A stretch of DNA of 64,000 bases from Meandrina meandrites. Its lineage: Eukaryota; Cnidaria; Anthozoa; Scleractinia; Meandrinidae. The notes under the pieces were generated by a model. The model saw only the letters and a list, made by a program, of their open reading frames with translations. It was not told the DNA's origin and ran no database searches. The stretch is from contig OY855903.1 in the NCBI GenBank assembly GCA_963693305.1, positions 35,513,251 through 35,577,250 of the forward strand. Direction: 5' to 3'. This document shows, one piece after another, positions 30,888-42,515 of this stretch (position 1 is its first letter; the number at the start of each line of letters is the position of its first letter). The translations under genes were made by a program, and so were the position numbers.

Positions 30888-32659
30888 GATTGGGCAACCC
30901 TAAAACCAAGAATCCGGAACCGGAATCCGGAATCCGGAATCTGGAAAACAAAATGGGAAAGACCAAAGAAAGTTCTTTAAATCCGAAATATAATGTTGCA
31001 TAGTTTGTTCCTGATAATTATCTTGCCAAAATGCCCAAAATAACATTCCTGAGGTTCTGAAAATTTGAATTTTCCCAGTGGAGCATGTCCCCGGACCCCC
31101 TACTTTGTTATGTACAAAACGCTATTAACTCAACCCAGCAGCAGTACTGGTTATAAATGTAGTCAACCCATACTAACAAATGGCATCCACAATAAACAGT
31201 CGAGCTAATGTCAGCTATTTGAGAGGATGTAGTTTGTCTATTATTATGACTGAGCAACTGATACATTATTTGGTCATAAGGCTTGATATATTTTAATTTC
31301 ACTTGATTTTTTTGGGGGTAGGGGGGTCATAAAAAAAATTGGATTTTGAGGGGGGGGGGGGACAGGTAAAAATTTCCAATGAAGAAGGTGGGCATTATAT
31401 ATAACAGTGACTATCTATCAAATCCCACTTAAGTTGAATGAACAGTATATTCCTCCAACTTCTCCCTCCAGACATAATATTGTGGTGACAGTTATTTTGG
31501 TATGGCTTGATTTTTGTCTTCTTCACTGTTGTTTGGCTGTTGTTGTTATTATCCGGTGTCATCTTCAATTCCCATTACTTCTTTTTGTTTTTACATATGC
31601 ATCGCCTCGGTAAAGGAAGCTATTGCTTACCAACAAAAGAAGTTCACATTGTTATTTTTCCCACAGTTAAGAAAAATTACTGAACTTTTCGTAACAGCTG
31701 AGTGCCTCAGGTTGTGAAACACGTAATAAGTTAATTTTTGGGGCAATATCGTGAAGCCATAACGATTGAACAACAACTTGAGAGTCACTGGGGGCATGAT
31801 TGCCAAACAAAGCTGCAGGAATAATCAATATGACTTGACAAAGCATGGATATAGTGCTACTTTAATCTTGTAGTTGGTATATTCAAAAATAGCCTGAAAT
31901 TAAATTTTAGGCTATGTTTCCATTAGAATCTGGACATTGCCAGAAGACTGCCAAGATCCTTGGAAGACCTTAAGGTCATTCCCCTGTATTGCATTGCGCA
32001 TCCTTAGTGCACACAATTTATTGCATCATTAGCACACGCTCACAGCGCACGCACGTCCAAGGCCTTAACAGTTTGCAATGACGCTAAGCTCACTACGATA
32101 AAGAATGGCTATTTACTCTTAAACAAGCATGGGGACCTACCTTTTTTCATCCTCATTTTGTTCAGAGCTAAAAATGCATTACTCGCAGAGATAAAATCAT
32201 GACCTCCAGAACCCGCACACGAAGGAGTTTTTGAGCCAATTCCCTCTGATGCTACGAATATTTGCCATAAAACACATATTAAATTATTCCTTGTTAACGA
32301 TATAATATATTCATTACATTTTTTTTATTATTATTTGCTTTAGTTATGTGAATCTTGTACCTATGGAAAGATGCGTAAACTGATCAAATAAATGTGTGTT
32401 TGTTTGGTGAAATTACAAGGAATTATGGGTAACTTGAGATGATAATTGAGATGATAATATCTCGTACACGGACCCCGGGACCTATTCTTTTTATTTTATA
32501 TTTTGAAACATTGATACGAACTTGAAAGACCTTAAAGAAAGCAACTGAATTAAAGAACTGGCTATTGCATTATTCTGTTGCTGGTTAGTGCGAAATTTTG
32601 AATCCTTTATAATTCTTTCATTGGACACTCCTCGTCGGTGGAATAGGAATACTGTGTTC
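30888..32659. other. 1.8 kb without a supported gene
   Basis: Contains a short (CCGGAAT)n-like array at 30,911-30,940, a G-rich stretch at 31,311-31,363, and otherwise AT-rich sequence. No exon could be supported. Confidence 0.4.
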
Positions 32660-33290
32660 TGAATTTTGTTTCAAACAATGACCTTGCAAATGCAGAGGGC
32701 ATGTTACAAAATATTGTTCTCTTGATGGGAAGACTATATGGGCCAACAAAATGCACCATAAATATTCACCATTTGCAGCACCTTGCCTACTATGTTTCTC
32801 GAAGAGGCCCAATATGGGCATATAGCTGTTTTGCCTTTGAAGGTTTGAATGGCTTCATCAAACCCCTTGTACATGGAACACACCATGCTATGGAGCAAAT
32901 GAGTTGCACCATTGGACTTTGCTTTGGTCCATCTAGCTTTACTCTAAAAATTTTGGCCCAGACTGATGTTCCAAGAGATAGAAAATGTTTGTTACAAAGT
33001 CTAACCGGCTATTCTAGAAGTAGTTATAAGACATCTTCCAATGTAGTAGAGGGCTATTTATGTGGAAAAGATAAAGAGAACATGAACTTCAAAAAACATG
33101 TTGACCTTAGTAAGAGTATTTGTTATTGCTAACAGATGGCAGAAAGATTACGTAGAACTGCCAACCACGCTACGAGCAAAATCACACTTTTTAATGTACG
33201 TTCGTTACACACATGCAGATCATTCTCACACACTCCTTGAATACATTATATATATAATCGACTCATACATAATCAATGAGCCTTGACACT
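32660..33290 (+). pseudogene. DUF4218-bearing fragment of an EnSpm/CACTA-like transposon gene
   Basis: The frame 32,701-33,132 reads L-Y-G-P-T-K-C-T-I-N-I-H-H-L-Q-H-L, then G-P-I-W-A-Y-S-C-F-A-F-E-G-L-N-G-F-I and L-V-H-G-T. The N-x-H-x-L-x-H-L...G-P-x-W-A-Y-S-x-F-x-F-E-x-x-N-G signature is the DUF4218 region, which follows transposase_21 in EnSpm/CACTA elements. A second frame continues to about 33,290 and pieces (I-E-A-D-E-G-Q-V-F-Y-S-S-Y) reach 33,370. The transposase catalytic domain is not present. It is in the opposite orientation to the C2H2 exons at 22.7-25.6 kb. Confidence 0.68.
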
Positions 33291-33865
33291 ATAGATTATG
33301 AAGTTGAAACCTATCGTCTAATTGAGGCAGATGAAGGGCAGGTATTCTATTCATCTTATGCTAAAACATGGAAGACAAAAAAAAGAAAAATGGTAGAGTT
33401 AAGCTATTTATAAAGCTCAACAACAGAGGAATTGTTGTGCTGACTTCCATGTTTGATAAAAGGCCAGAATTAGCTAATTAGGCTGGATGAAAGAAGTCAG
33501 GTTTTTCTTAATGGCCTTAAAGGTTATTAAAATTTAAAGGAAGTGTATGGGTGTAGTTTTTGTTGCACAATGAGGCTTTTTTTTAATAAAAACTTGTTTT
33601 GGAATTTATCTGTTCTGCCTTCACTGAGTTATAAATGGGTCCTTAAAAAAACTAAAGCAATCATCCGTGATTCTAACTCGAAAAAGAAAATAGCTACCTT
33701 GTCTCAGGCTTATCAAGAAACCAGATTATACAAGGCAAGTTGGCATGATCACACCTGTGATCGTGTCTAACAAGGGTCCACACCACCTCAAAGGCATGAT
33801 CACATGTTCATACACAGGTATCAATCTGTGTTATGATTACCTGAATTTTCACAATCATTAATTAA
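33291..33865. other. Decayed 3' part and spacer, no separate gene
   Basis: Possible C-terminal remnants of the DUF4218 gene to about 33,480. Near 33,744 a small imperfect inverted repeat GGCATGATCACACCTGTGATC is echoed by GGCATGATCACATG. Confidence 0.35.
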
Positions 33866-34015
33866 GGGCACGTTTGTTTGGGAATATTCTGGAAAAAGAA
33901 TACATTCTGGAATGGAAATCAAAGTATTCCGGAATAGGAAGAGCAGCCAAACGAAAGCTAACTTGCATCATTCCAATTATTCTTATTCCAGATTGATCCC
34001 AAACGAACTCACCCT
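33866..34015. mobile_element. MITE, about 150 bp
   Basis: GGGCACGTTTGTTTGGGAAT on the left faces ATCCCAAACGAACTCACCC on the right, with inner ATTCTGGAAT/ATTCCGGAAT repeats. Ends in GGG/CCC with short imperfect arms suggest a hAT-type non-autonomous element. Confidence 0.65.
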
Positions 34016-34054
34016 AAATTACACTTAAATGTAACTTATCTTTTTTCTTTACAG

Positions 34055-34203
34055 AACAATGCTTTAATTGTATGGGGCATGGGCACTCTTTTAAGGAGTA
34101 TCTTTCCTCCTTTACAAAAGAGAAACAGAAACATGGCAGTAGTGGTTATGGTGGCCGCAGTGGCTATGGTGGTGGCCACCACACTACTTTGCAATTGTTT
34201 TAA
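34055..34203 (+). pseudogene. Terminal exon-like fragment with zinc knuckle and Gly-Tyr-rich tail
   Basis: TTTTTTCTTTACAG precedes a frame reading Q-C-F-N-C-M-G-H-G-H-S-F-K-E-Y, then G-S-S-G-Y-G-G-R-S-G-Y-G-G-G and a TAA at 34,201; AATAAA follows at about 34,240. It looks like the last exon of a CCHC zinc-knuckle RNA-binding protein, but the final Cys of the knuckle is Tyr here. Upstream exons are absent. Confidence 0.35.
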
Positions 34204-35467
34204 AACACTTGTGAAGATTGTTTCTTGCTTTTCCTTTTAAATAAAATACCAGTCAATGAATGTGAAGCTTCTTTGTTGTGATAACTTAATTTGTAAAAAA
34301 GCTACACCATTTTACTTTGTTAATTTTTTTAGAGCGAAAAGACTATGTTTTTTGCAAGAATCTTTTTTTCACGTAACAAGCTTGGCTTGCTGTGTATGAT
34401 TTTTTCTCTACTTTTGCCTAGCTTGCAGTAACAGGGCTTGAAATTAAAAATTTCTGAAGTCACCATTTGGCAAATAAGTGGTAAAAAATAGTCACCAAAC
34501 GCAAATTTTTGGTCGCCAGATTTCAAAATCAAATAGCAAATATTTCAAGAGACTGGGAATTTTATCTTTTCTATCCCAGCCATATGATTTTTTGCAAAAT
34601 TGAGGTTGCCATCAATACGCAGATGTTGATTATTCCACAGTGTTTAATCCATGATGTCATCTGAAGGTCATTTGTTTCTTATTGACTGGGGCCCAGGTTT
34701 CAAAACACTTGTGACAAAATCAAGGAAGGTGTCTGGGAAGATCGGCAACCTTATAATGTCAATGAAAAAGCAGTTTATCGCTGTGATCTTTAACAATCCG
34801 TGAAAGAATAAGTTTCCATGGGCTATAACAGTTCTTAGCATACTTATTAGGCAAATGATTCTCTGGATTTTGATTGCAGACTGCATGTGGGGCATTTTCA
34901 GACCAACAAAGTGTTTGATTTTATCCTTTACGTTCAATAAAAAATTAACGTAAACACCCGCAGATAAGCTGCACCTTTTTCCCAAAAATCGTCACTCAAA
35001 ATCGGGGGTGTGGCTTTTCTGCGGGAACATTTCAAAAAGGTGCCGTACATTTCAGTGAATTGACACTTTTATAGAAGCCTTTGTTAGCAGATCCTTTAAA
35101 CAGTTTATGGCCGCTTTTCTAGAACAGGAAAAGGACACACAGCACAAAATTTCCATTCTCCCACAAAGCTGTTTGCAGTGTCAACGACGGCCTGTAATAA
35201 ACTTCAACAGTAATCAATCAGCCCGGCCTCCATGAGCAAGAAAATTGAACGTTATTCTCGAGTATTTGTTTGGTCGAACTTTGCCGTTTAGCACTTCAAT
35301 GACAAATTGATTACAAAACTCTCTTTGTCCAACAAGTTTATCTCCGACAGTTGGCTCTCAAATCGGAGCAATTGCAGAATACCCAGCCCAGCCAGAGCGT
35401 TAGTCAAATCTACTGCTCCCGTGGTCCTGCAGTGTGAAATGATCTAACGATGTTGCAAGTGTACAAA
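34204..35467. other. No gene recognised
   Basis: Includes a half-end of the mariner-type MITE near 34,951 (CGTAAACACCCGCAGATAAG). The 105-codon minus frame at 34,668 has no motif. The rest is unassigned. Confidence 0.4.
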
Positions 35468-35901
35468 TAATAAAAGGAAGGGCATTTAAACTATTGCTCC
35501 CGCAGTCACACACTCCCGAAGTCGAAGTATAATGAAAGGAAGACTAAGTAAACTACTGCTCCTGCAGTCCCGCAGTCCCGTAGTGGAAGTATAATAAAAG
35601 GAAGGGTAGTTAAAGTAGTGCTCCTGCAGTCCCACACTACTGAAGTTGAAGTATAATAAAAGGAAGGGTAGTTACACTACTGCTCCCACAGTCCCGCACT
35701 ACCGAAGTCGAAGTATAATGAAAGGAAGACTAGGTAAACTACTGCTCCCGCAGTCCCGCACTCCCGAAGTCAAAGTATAATTAAAGGAAGACTAGGTAAA
35801 TTATTGCTCCCGCAGTCCCGCGGTCCCAAAGTCGAAGTATAATGAAAGGAAGACTAGGTAAATTACTGCTCCCGCAGTCCCGCACTCCCGATGTGGAGGA
35901 A
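35468..35901 (+). repeat. 62-bp minisatellite, seven copies
   Basis: Units begin TAAT(A/G)AAAGGAAG at 35,468, 35,530, 35,592, 35,654, 35,716, 35,778 and 35,840 with no length change, each carrying CTGCTCCCGCAGTCCCGCAC-like cores. Copies 5-7 are the most alike. It has no coding frame. Confidence 0.93.
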
Positions 35902-36324
35902 TAATTAAATAATACGCATTTACAAACGCCTGACGTGTTTTATTTGTTTACAACAGTACAACATCACGTATATATCAACTTGAACTAATGACATTGTTGT
36001 TTTAAACTCAAAATATACAGCATTTTTCAAACTACTATACTTTGTTTGCTAAAAATTAATTGAAATTGTTTTGTCTTTTACAATGTGATTCAGTTGTATA
36101 TCAAAGAAGTCAATATACTTTGTGTTTAGAAACACTCGGAAATGCTATGTAGCAATACAAGACTGTAGGATAGCAATGAAAGTGTACATATAACTTCAAT
36201 TCAACTGAAATGAGTGCATACGATTCATTACGCAGTTGTAAGATTTGAACATTTGATTACGTACGCGTATGATTCATTACGCTGTTGTAAGATGTGAACA
36301 TTTGATTATGTACGCAACAAGCGT
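35902..36324. repeat. Spacer with a 49-bp tandem duplication at 36,222-36,319
   Basis: GATTCATTACGCAGTTGTAA at 36,222 recurs at 36,271 as GATTCATTACGCTGTTGTAA, both followed by GAACATTTGATTA. Otherwise the stretch is AT-rich and empty. Confidence 0.75.
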
Positions 36325-38236
36325 CTACGATGAAATGTGGTTGTTACTTTGCAAATAGCCTCGCATCGGGCCAGAAATGTCACTGTGAATGGCTTTAGAG
36401 AAGGCATTATCAAACTCTGTATCACTCATAGTAGTGGTGGATGGCCATGGATTTGGTTTGGACTTGATGAACACTTTGCACTTTCCGCAAGCTCTAGGTA
36501 CATTGAATTCCACCAGTCGGCCAAACCCGTCTTCTGCTAAAGACTGCATTGCGGTGGTGTATTCTGCCTCAGCGATATGTTTGTTTGATCGCTTTCCGTG
36601 CTTAAAGCTTCTGTACGTGACGACTGGTCCCTGAGCTACGAGAACCTGGTCTCGAATGGTCTGGATGGTAGGTTGATCAACTTTTTTATCGCAGGCAGCG
36701 TTTGTTAACTCCTTTAAGAACTAAATTGAAACAGACAAATAGTTTATGGTTACTTACAAATAAATTGAAGTTTTTGGGCTCCAACACTAATGGATATTGA
36801 AAGTTAAGTTAAATCCTTCGATTGGGCAGGACTAATTGAATGATATTCGTAGAAATTAAAGACAAAATCAAGTGCAAGTAATAGAAATTCCCAGTGTTCA
36901 ATTAATTATAGGTGTACTGTTTTGTCCTGTTCCTTGATAAGAAATCTATGACGTATTAATTTTATAATTCATATTTTGTCCAAATTGTGCTGAATAGTAA
37001 GAAATTGTGCATTGAATGTGTGTGTAACTTACATGACATAAAATGCTCTTCTGGCTCTCTAGGTGGTTAACAAAGTCCATTGCTTTTTCCAACGTTGACT
37101 TCTCAATTTGTGTTGGTGGTGGTGTTGCTGGGACTCCGGCTAAAAGTTTCGCCATCGCGTGGTTGAAAACATGGAGTGCAGTTGATATTCTTGGCACTAG
37201 CTCAGGTAGTTTTGACTTTGGAGGAACCTTGCCTTCTCTGATGGCGTCATTTACTTCAGCAACAAATTGGTCTGTGTTCTCTCTCAGAAGTTGTTGCGCT
37301 TGTTCGCTGAAGTAGAATCATAGCTGTAGGGAAGTCTCATTGATTTTTTCGAAGCATTTGTTGAAGTCATCAACCACCTCAGTAGAAAGCTGTCGTGTGG
37401 CACTTTCCATCTCGGTTAGGGTTGGTCGAAATGCCAGTGGGGTGGCGAACAGCATCCTGTCAACCAAACCATGGCCATGGTCCATTTTGGCAATTAGTTT
37501 TGTGGTGTTCAGTAGCTGGGTGGATTCCAGGATACTGAAAGGTGTATTTGCTTGGATTATTTGGCTCTGTTCACTGGCATAATGGGAGGAACATTGTTCT
37601 CCAGAAAATAACTTGCAGAGCAACTGGATATCACTGGTAGCATTGTCCTCGTCAGATTTCATCAGTTTGTTCAGCACATCGAACACTTCGGGCGACAGGA
37701 TGAGACCTTTCCTCTGCGTGGCCAGAATTTTAATCAGTGCGGAGGACGTTGTCTTGTTGATAATGGAAGAAGTCAGTTCTAAGTGCTCCAGGGGATCCTG
37801 GGCAGCATATTGGATTGCGGAAGATTTTCTTGTAACAATGTATAAAAAGAATGCGGTTAGAAAATTGAGCTATATATATTAGTACTGCTATCAATAAAAG
37901 GCTTGTTTTCTGAACGATGAAGAGTTTAAAAAGAGTCGAGTCAGCAATTCGAAAACAGGGATTCCACTGTATTACTTAAAAACACACTGGCACTTGTAGG
38001 TAAAGAGTGAATGCAAAGAGTTTACCTGTTCCTGGATATCCAACAAAGATTGTGAAGATACTGAGTGGTTGAGTATGTGTCACAGTCTGCATGGTGGCTT
38101 GATTGGTAGCCAGAACGTATGTCGTGGTTGTTAACAGTGATGGTATAAAATAGCCTTCGCAGCTACCCACTGACAGTGCTTTGTTTTTTACGAAGTCGTG
38201 CACTTCTTCTGTTGCAAAGAGTTTGTGACATGGAAA
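36325..38236 (-). pseudogene. DUF3987-like primase/helicase gene, three visible exons
   Basis: Minus-strand exons: 38,236-38,026 (F-P-C-H-K-L-F-A-T-E-E-V, T-Y-V-L-A-T-N-Q-A, ending at the P-loop V-G-Y-P-G-T-G), about 37,828-37,033 (S-S-A-I-Q-Y-A, S-S-I-I-N-K, F-D-V-L-N-K-L-M-K-S, L-V-D-R-M-L-F-A-T-P), and 36,711-36,325 (terminal: G-P-V-V-T-Y-R-S-F, A-E-A-E-Y-T-T-A-M). P-loop plus the D-x-x-N-x-L-x-K-S and G-L-x-D-R-x-L motifs are those of DUF3987, a primase-helicase-like ATPase family usually linked with replication or mobile DNA. The middle exon has an in-frame TGA at 37,320-37,318 with the frame open on both sides, and its acceptor reads TTACAAGA where phase would need an AG two bases upstream. 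Both suggest decay. Upstream exons are not found. Confidence 0.68.
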
Positions 38237-38241
38237 CTGTA

Positions 38242-39126
38242 CTTCGTTAAGTCACTTCTGCGAATTCACCCACGTTTGCTTGTTCTGTTTATTTAGTTTT
38301 GAAAGTGCGTACATTTTGAAGGAAACACTTCGGAGTAAGTTTAAGGGAAGATGCCAACTAACTGAATGGAGTCGGTGGAAAGCTGATATTCAACGGTTGA
38401 TGCTGCAAATTACACTTTTGACCAATGAAAATGTCTTGACGCATTGTTCTCGAATGCTAAAAAACACAAAGGATAGTTGACAAAACATAAACAGGAAATG
38501 GTATAAATCAGTCCCTGTAAAGGACATTGTTAACCAAACAATGACAAAGAGTTTTTACGTAATAGTTATCATCAAGCGGTAGTTATGAAATCGTGAAATC
38601 GGTTTTCTGTAAAATGGTATTGTTAAATGTTTGAATGAGTGGCAAAATTGAAATCTTTTTTCTCCTTGCACTGTTTTGATTTCAGGGGTAAGGAGTTGTT
38701 TAGGTCACTTCACTGTTCCCTTTTCCGCGAGGTTGAGTTCCGGGTAACAGAAATAATGCGTGCGTGAAATCAGAGAGTTAAACAATTGAGAGGTATGATC
38801 ATTAATGAATGGAAAACCCGTGACGGGTAACAACTGCACTCAATAGAAAGGTAGAATTGCTATCTGAATACTTTTGAACACTTTAATGAGAATAAAATGA
38901 AACAGCGGCATTGAAAGTAACAGCCTTGAATTAGCATATGGCGAGATATGTTTTGAAAGAGGTGGGATTTTTCATTGAAAAGAGACCAGTAACAATAACA
39001 ATTAGTAATTGAATACGGCAGCATGCTTATTGAAACGAACACTGAAAAACCGAATGCAAACTTTTCGCGAAGGCAACAGGTGCTCCTATAGGACGAAGTT
39101 GGTTTGGAAATCTGGGAGCAGCATGA
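38242..39126. other. No gene recognised
   Basis: AT-rich sequence with only short frames; nothing supported. Confidence 0.4.
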
Positions 39127-39580
39127 ATGAGAAAGGAGTTCAAGTTGCTATTGGTTCAAAACGACCACGTCAAACTAGCACGGTTACACAAACCCCAGTG
39201 GAATTCCTTAAAAAAGACCAGGGAACCCAGTGTGGAATGGCTAAAGGCAGTTACAGTCGAGAAGGAGAACATAGAAAATGGCAGTACAATGACCTCATTG
39301 TTAGACACTCTCATTGAATGGTTGATGGAGGAAGGCCTGTTAGCCAAGTCACAAATGTGTTCCGTATGCGAAAGTGAAATGCTGCTGGTAAAATGTGAGG
39401 ACCGATCCGATAGTGTGAAATGGGAGTGTAGAAGGCGGATTGATGGCAAGAGACACAAGGTGGACATGTCAGTAGGGAGTCAAAGCTGGTTCGCAGAGAG
39501 CAGAATGACGCTGGAAGAAATCTTGAAATTTGCGTATTGGTGGTGCCAAGACTTAAATCAAGGCCTAGTCGCCCAAAATT
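39127..39580 (+). pseudogene. Merlin/ISXO2-like transposase, N-terminal fragment
   Basis: The frame reads L-I-E-W-L-M-E-E-G-L-L-A, then C-S-V-C-E-S-E-M-L-L-V-K-C, W-E-C-R-R-R-I-D-G-K-R-H, S-W-F-A-E-S-R-M-T-L-E-E-I-L-K-F-A-Y-W-W. The zinc-ribbon followed by W-x-C-R...S-x-x-S-W-F-x-x-S-x-(M/L)-x-L-x-x-I-L is the N-terminal signature of ISXO2/IS1016-type (Merlin) transposases. The DDE catalytic part should follow but the frame runs into a CCTAGTCGCCC-type repeat, so the copy is 3'-truncated or spliced onward out of sight. Confidence 0.68.
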
Positions 39581-39612
39581 GCCTGAAGTCGCTTTTGGCC
39601 CGACACCCTTAA

Positions 39613-40063
39613 TTAACCCAATATGATAAACTTTGCTATTTCTAAGCTGACTTTGTTACAAAAATCCTCAGGCGTCCTTATGGTGTTGTTCCAAACCATC
39701 CATTATAATAGGGACATTCAGAACAGAGTACGAGATTAAGTATGACTATGACTGACTTTCAACTTTTCAAACCATTCATGTTTCCAGAGGTTTTTCTCCT
39801 CCCTGATTTTGACCAGTAAGGAAGGAATCTCTAGAAACAAGATTGGTTTGACACTCAATAATCTAAAGCATGAGCACTAGGTCTTAAAAGTCATACTCAT
39901 ACTTAATCTCGTATTCTGATCTGTAGGTCCCTAATATGAAAAGTAATGCAGGTGACAGATCTATATTAAGCATAAAAGGAAGTTGTCTCCCAATTCTCTT
40001 TTCTACAAAACAATTTCCCCTTCACACCCATTCACTACCCCATTAACCCTCAACAGTCACAAG
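39613..40063. other. No gene recognised
   Basis: Imperfect inverted similarity (AGTACGAGATTAAGTATGAC near 39,726 versus GTCATACTCATACTTAATCTCGTA near 39,891) suggests a degraded foldback element. Confidence 0.4.
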
Positions 40064-40235
40064 TACAGTTGAACCCCTTATGGCTGCTGACCTCAGGGAA
40101 ATGATATGGATAGTGGCCGCTTAATAGGGCTGATCGCTTAATAGAATTGAAAAACAATAGAAGAACCCTCGTTGGGGCTTTGATAACTAGCCACCTAATA
40201 GGGGGTGGCCACTTAATAGGGGTTCAACCTCTGTA
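40064..40235. mobile_element. Mariner-type MITE, about 170 bp, TA-flanked
   Basis: TACAGTTGAACCCCTTATGG on the left faces CTTAATAGGGGTTCAACCTC-TGTA on the right. TA is present at each border, and the interior has repeated GCTTAATAG-type segments. There is no coding capacity. Confidence 0.72.
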
Positions 40236-41748
40236 TAATATAGCTTATTACAATTGTATTAAACATTATATTAATACAGATCACAAGAATAAAAGACATA
40301 ATTACCAATAATCTTGTCAGGTATTTTAGCAACTACTCCATAGTGTTACATTCAGAAATTCGTGGACCCAAGTACGCGAGTAAGTGCAGTTTATTATGGT
40401 AAGCAAATCTACTGCGAGTTACATGACTGTTTGCTCAAAACTGAAACACTACAAAGGTGCTTTTATACCTAATGGGTAAATCATAAGCTTACCAACACAA
40501 AAATGTGAAGAAAAAGTGATCATCTCGTCTAGTTTGTCCACCAACAACTTCTCTACACTTCATGGCATCCTCAGATGTAAGTCAAAGACCACACATCCAG
40601 CCAAATCGATACAGATTAATTGAAGTTAGAGAACCGAACAAGTACAAAAATCATTGCTCGTCTTGCATGACAAGACTTTTCTTGTAGAAAACGCCTTATT
40701 ATTTTGTAGTTGTTCTGCTGTTGGTGGAAAAGCTAGAAAACAAGACTCACCATTCGAGGCAAGATGGCTGCCAAGGGGCCAAGAAGCTGTTTTCATCACT
40801 TGATTTGAAAGCTGACACGTGCATGAGTTCTGCGGTGTTCTGCGCATCGCGTGATCTAGAAACAAGCTGGACTGCCCAAAGTCACGCAATTAAAGCTAAA
40901 AATTGAACATTCAAATATATGTGTACATTATTTGTCTCATTTGGATAGAACAACAAATGAACATTCAGTTGATCTCTTCCTTATGATCATCATTTTTATG
41001 ATGATCACCTCGTCATGACAATCACTTTTTTGTTGACAATACAAAAGACGATCTCCAGTCATTTCTTACCAAAGAAAAAGAGACTCGCCAATTTCACCAC
41101 TCCATGTATGGACCACATTTTTATGGCACATTATCATATTAATGGTGTTACACTGTAGGTTTTCTGTGAAAAATGGTGCATGTTTTTCTCATCACTGAAC
41201 TAACTTTTTACTTCTTTACAAACAGTCAACTGAAATCCAGTTACACTATAGTAATCTATGTACAATGTACTCTCCTACTGATGAATTTATGCTTTTCTGT
41301 TCAACTAATACTTCATCTTCTTGTTTCTCTAGATTCAATCATGACCAGTTGGTCAATTTACACAATTGCTATGAATTGCATTGAAAAAAAGCCAATATTG
41401 AGAATGTTTCTACACACGTACATTAAATGATTATGTCATGCCATCTTCCAAGGGAGGAGGTTAGATCAGGGTAACTCCCATATAAAAGTGATTGGGATGC
41501 TCATTGTAAATTCTCAACTGAAACCCAAAAGGTACCAGAATCTAATATAATAGGCATGGACCTTAAAACACCCCCCACCCCACCCCCCCAACCCCCAAAT
41601 TTCCCCCTAATGGAAACCACAATAACCACAATGGAGAAGGAAAGCTCAAAGAACAATTTTTACGCCATAAAATGTACAAGCATCCCAATCAATTTTAAAT
41701 TGGGGTTGCCCCTGCCCACCCCCGCCCATCTTCCTTATCTATAAAGCA
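40236..41748. other. 1.5 kb without a supported gene
   Basis: A C-rich tract lies at 41,570-41,608 and is otherwise AT-rich. Open frames are short and lack motifs. Confidence 0.4.
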
Positions 41749-41866
41749 TACCGTTTTTTCTTGATTAAATGCCGGGCGTTTATATCAAACTTGGCATGGT
41801 AGACCTGGCGTTAATTTGAAACCGGTGTTTATTCGAGGCCAGGCATTTAATCAAGAAAATATGGTA
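41749..41866. mobile_element. MITE, about 118 bp
   Basis: TACCGTTTTTTCTTGATTAA with ATGCCGGGCGTTTAT faces ATTCGAGGCCAGGCATTTAA with TCAAGAAAATATGGTA. The arms pair over about 40 bp with mismatches; TA lies at both ends. Confidence 0.7.
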
Positions 41867-42515
41867 CTTCTATTAATCAAAATTCTCCGCCATGCAAGAT
41901 GGATGCAAGAATGAAACCTAGTATTTTTCCATCCAGAGACAAGTATTATCTTGGATAATTTGAACTCTGTACCTATAACACTATTAATTTTGAAGGTTTA
42001 GTACACCTGTATGTTTACTTTTCAAATAAGTTAAAAACAACCATGTTATTCATAAAATATAAATTATGCAAAAATCAGTAATAATGTCTGTCTTAAATAT
42101 ACATTGCTCCATTTTGCATCCATTACACCCATGAGTACCGGTAAAATGTAAATTGGCAGCTTCAACTCAAAACTTGATCGTCAATTCTTCACTCACATAA
42201 AAAGGTAATTCCCTTTAAACGATGTGAAGCACTGACTTAAGTTGCTAATAATATAGAGAAAAATTAATTGAGCAACTTATTCGTCTCCTTGTCTTGAAAC
42301 ATAAGTTGAAATTCAAAGCAGTTGCCTTGAAACTCAAAGCTCTCACCTAGAGACTCACTGCTCAAAGAGTATCGAAGATCAAGTTTTGTTGTTCAAGTTT
42401 CGAGAGATTGCCAACTTACATTTGAGCAATATTGTGGCTAATTCAAGATGTCGAACTGTATTGAGCACTGCAATAATTATTTGTCAATTTTCTTGGGTAG
42501 CACTTATAGAAATGT
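41867..42515. other. 3' flank of the NHL-type gene, nothing recognised
   Basis: AT-rich DNA directly downstream of the minus-strand gene's stop codon. It probably includes its 3' UTR. Confidence 0.35.

Noticed and set aside
35468..35901. CRISPR-like array
   Set aside because: Repeats are contiguous 62-bp units without unique spacers, and the DNA is eukaryotic.
39009..39317. Separate 102-codon gene overlapping the Merlin-like frame
   Set aside because: Out-of-frame shadow; only the 39,127 frame has family motifs.
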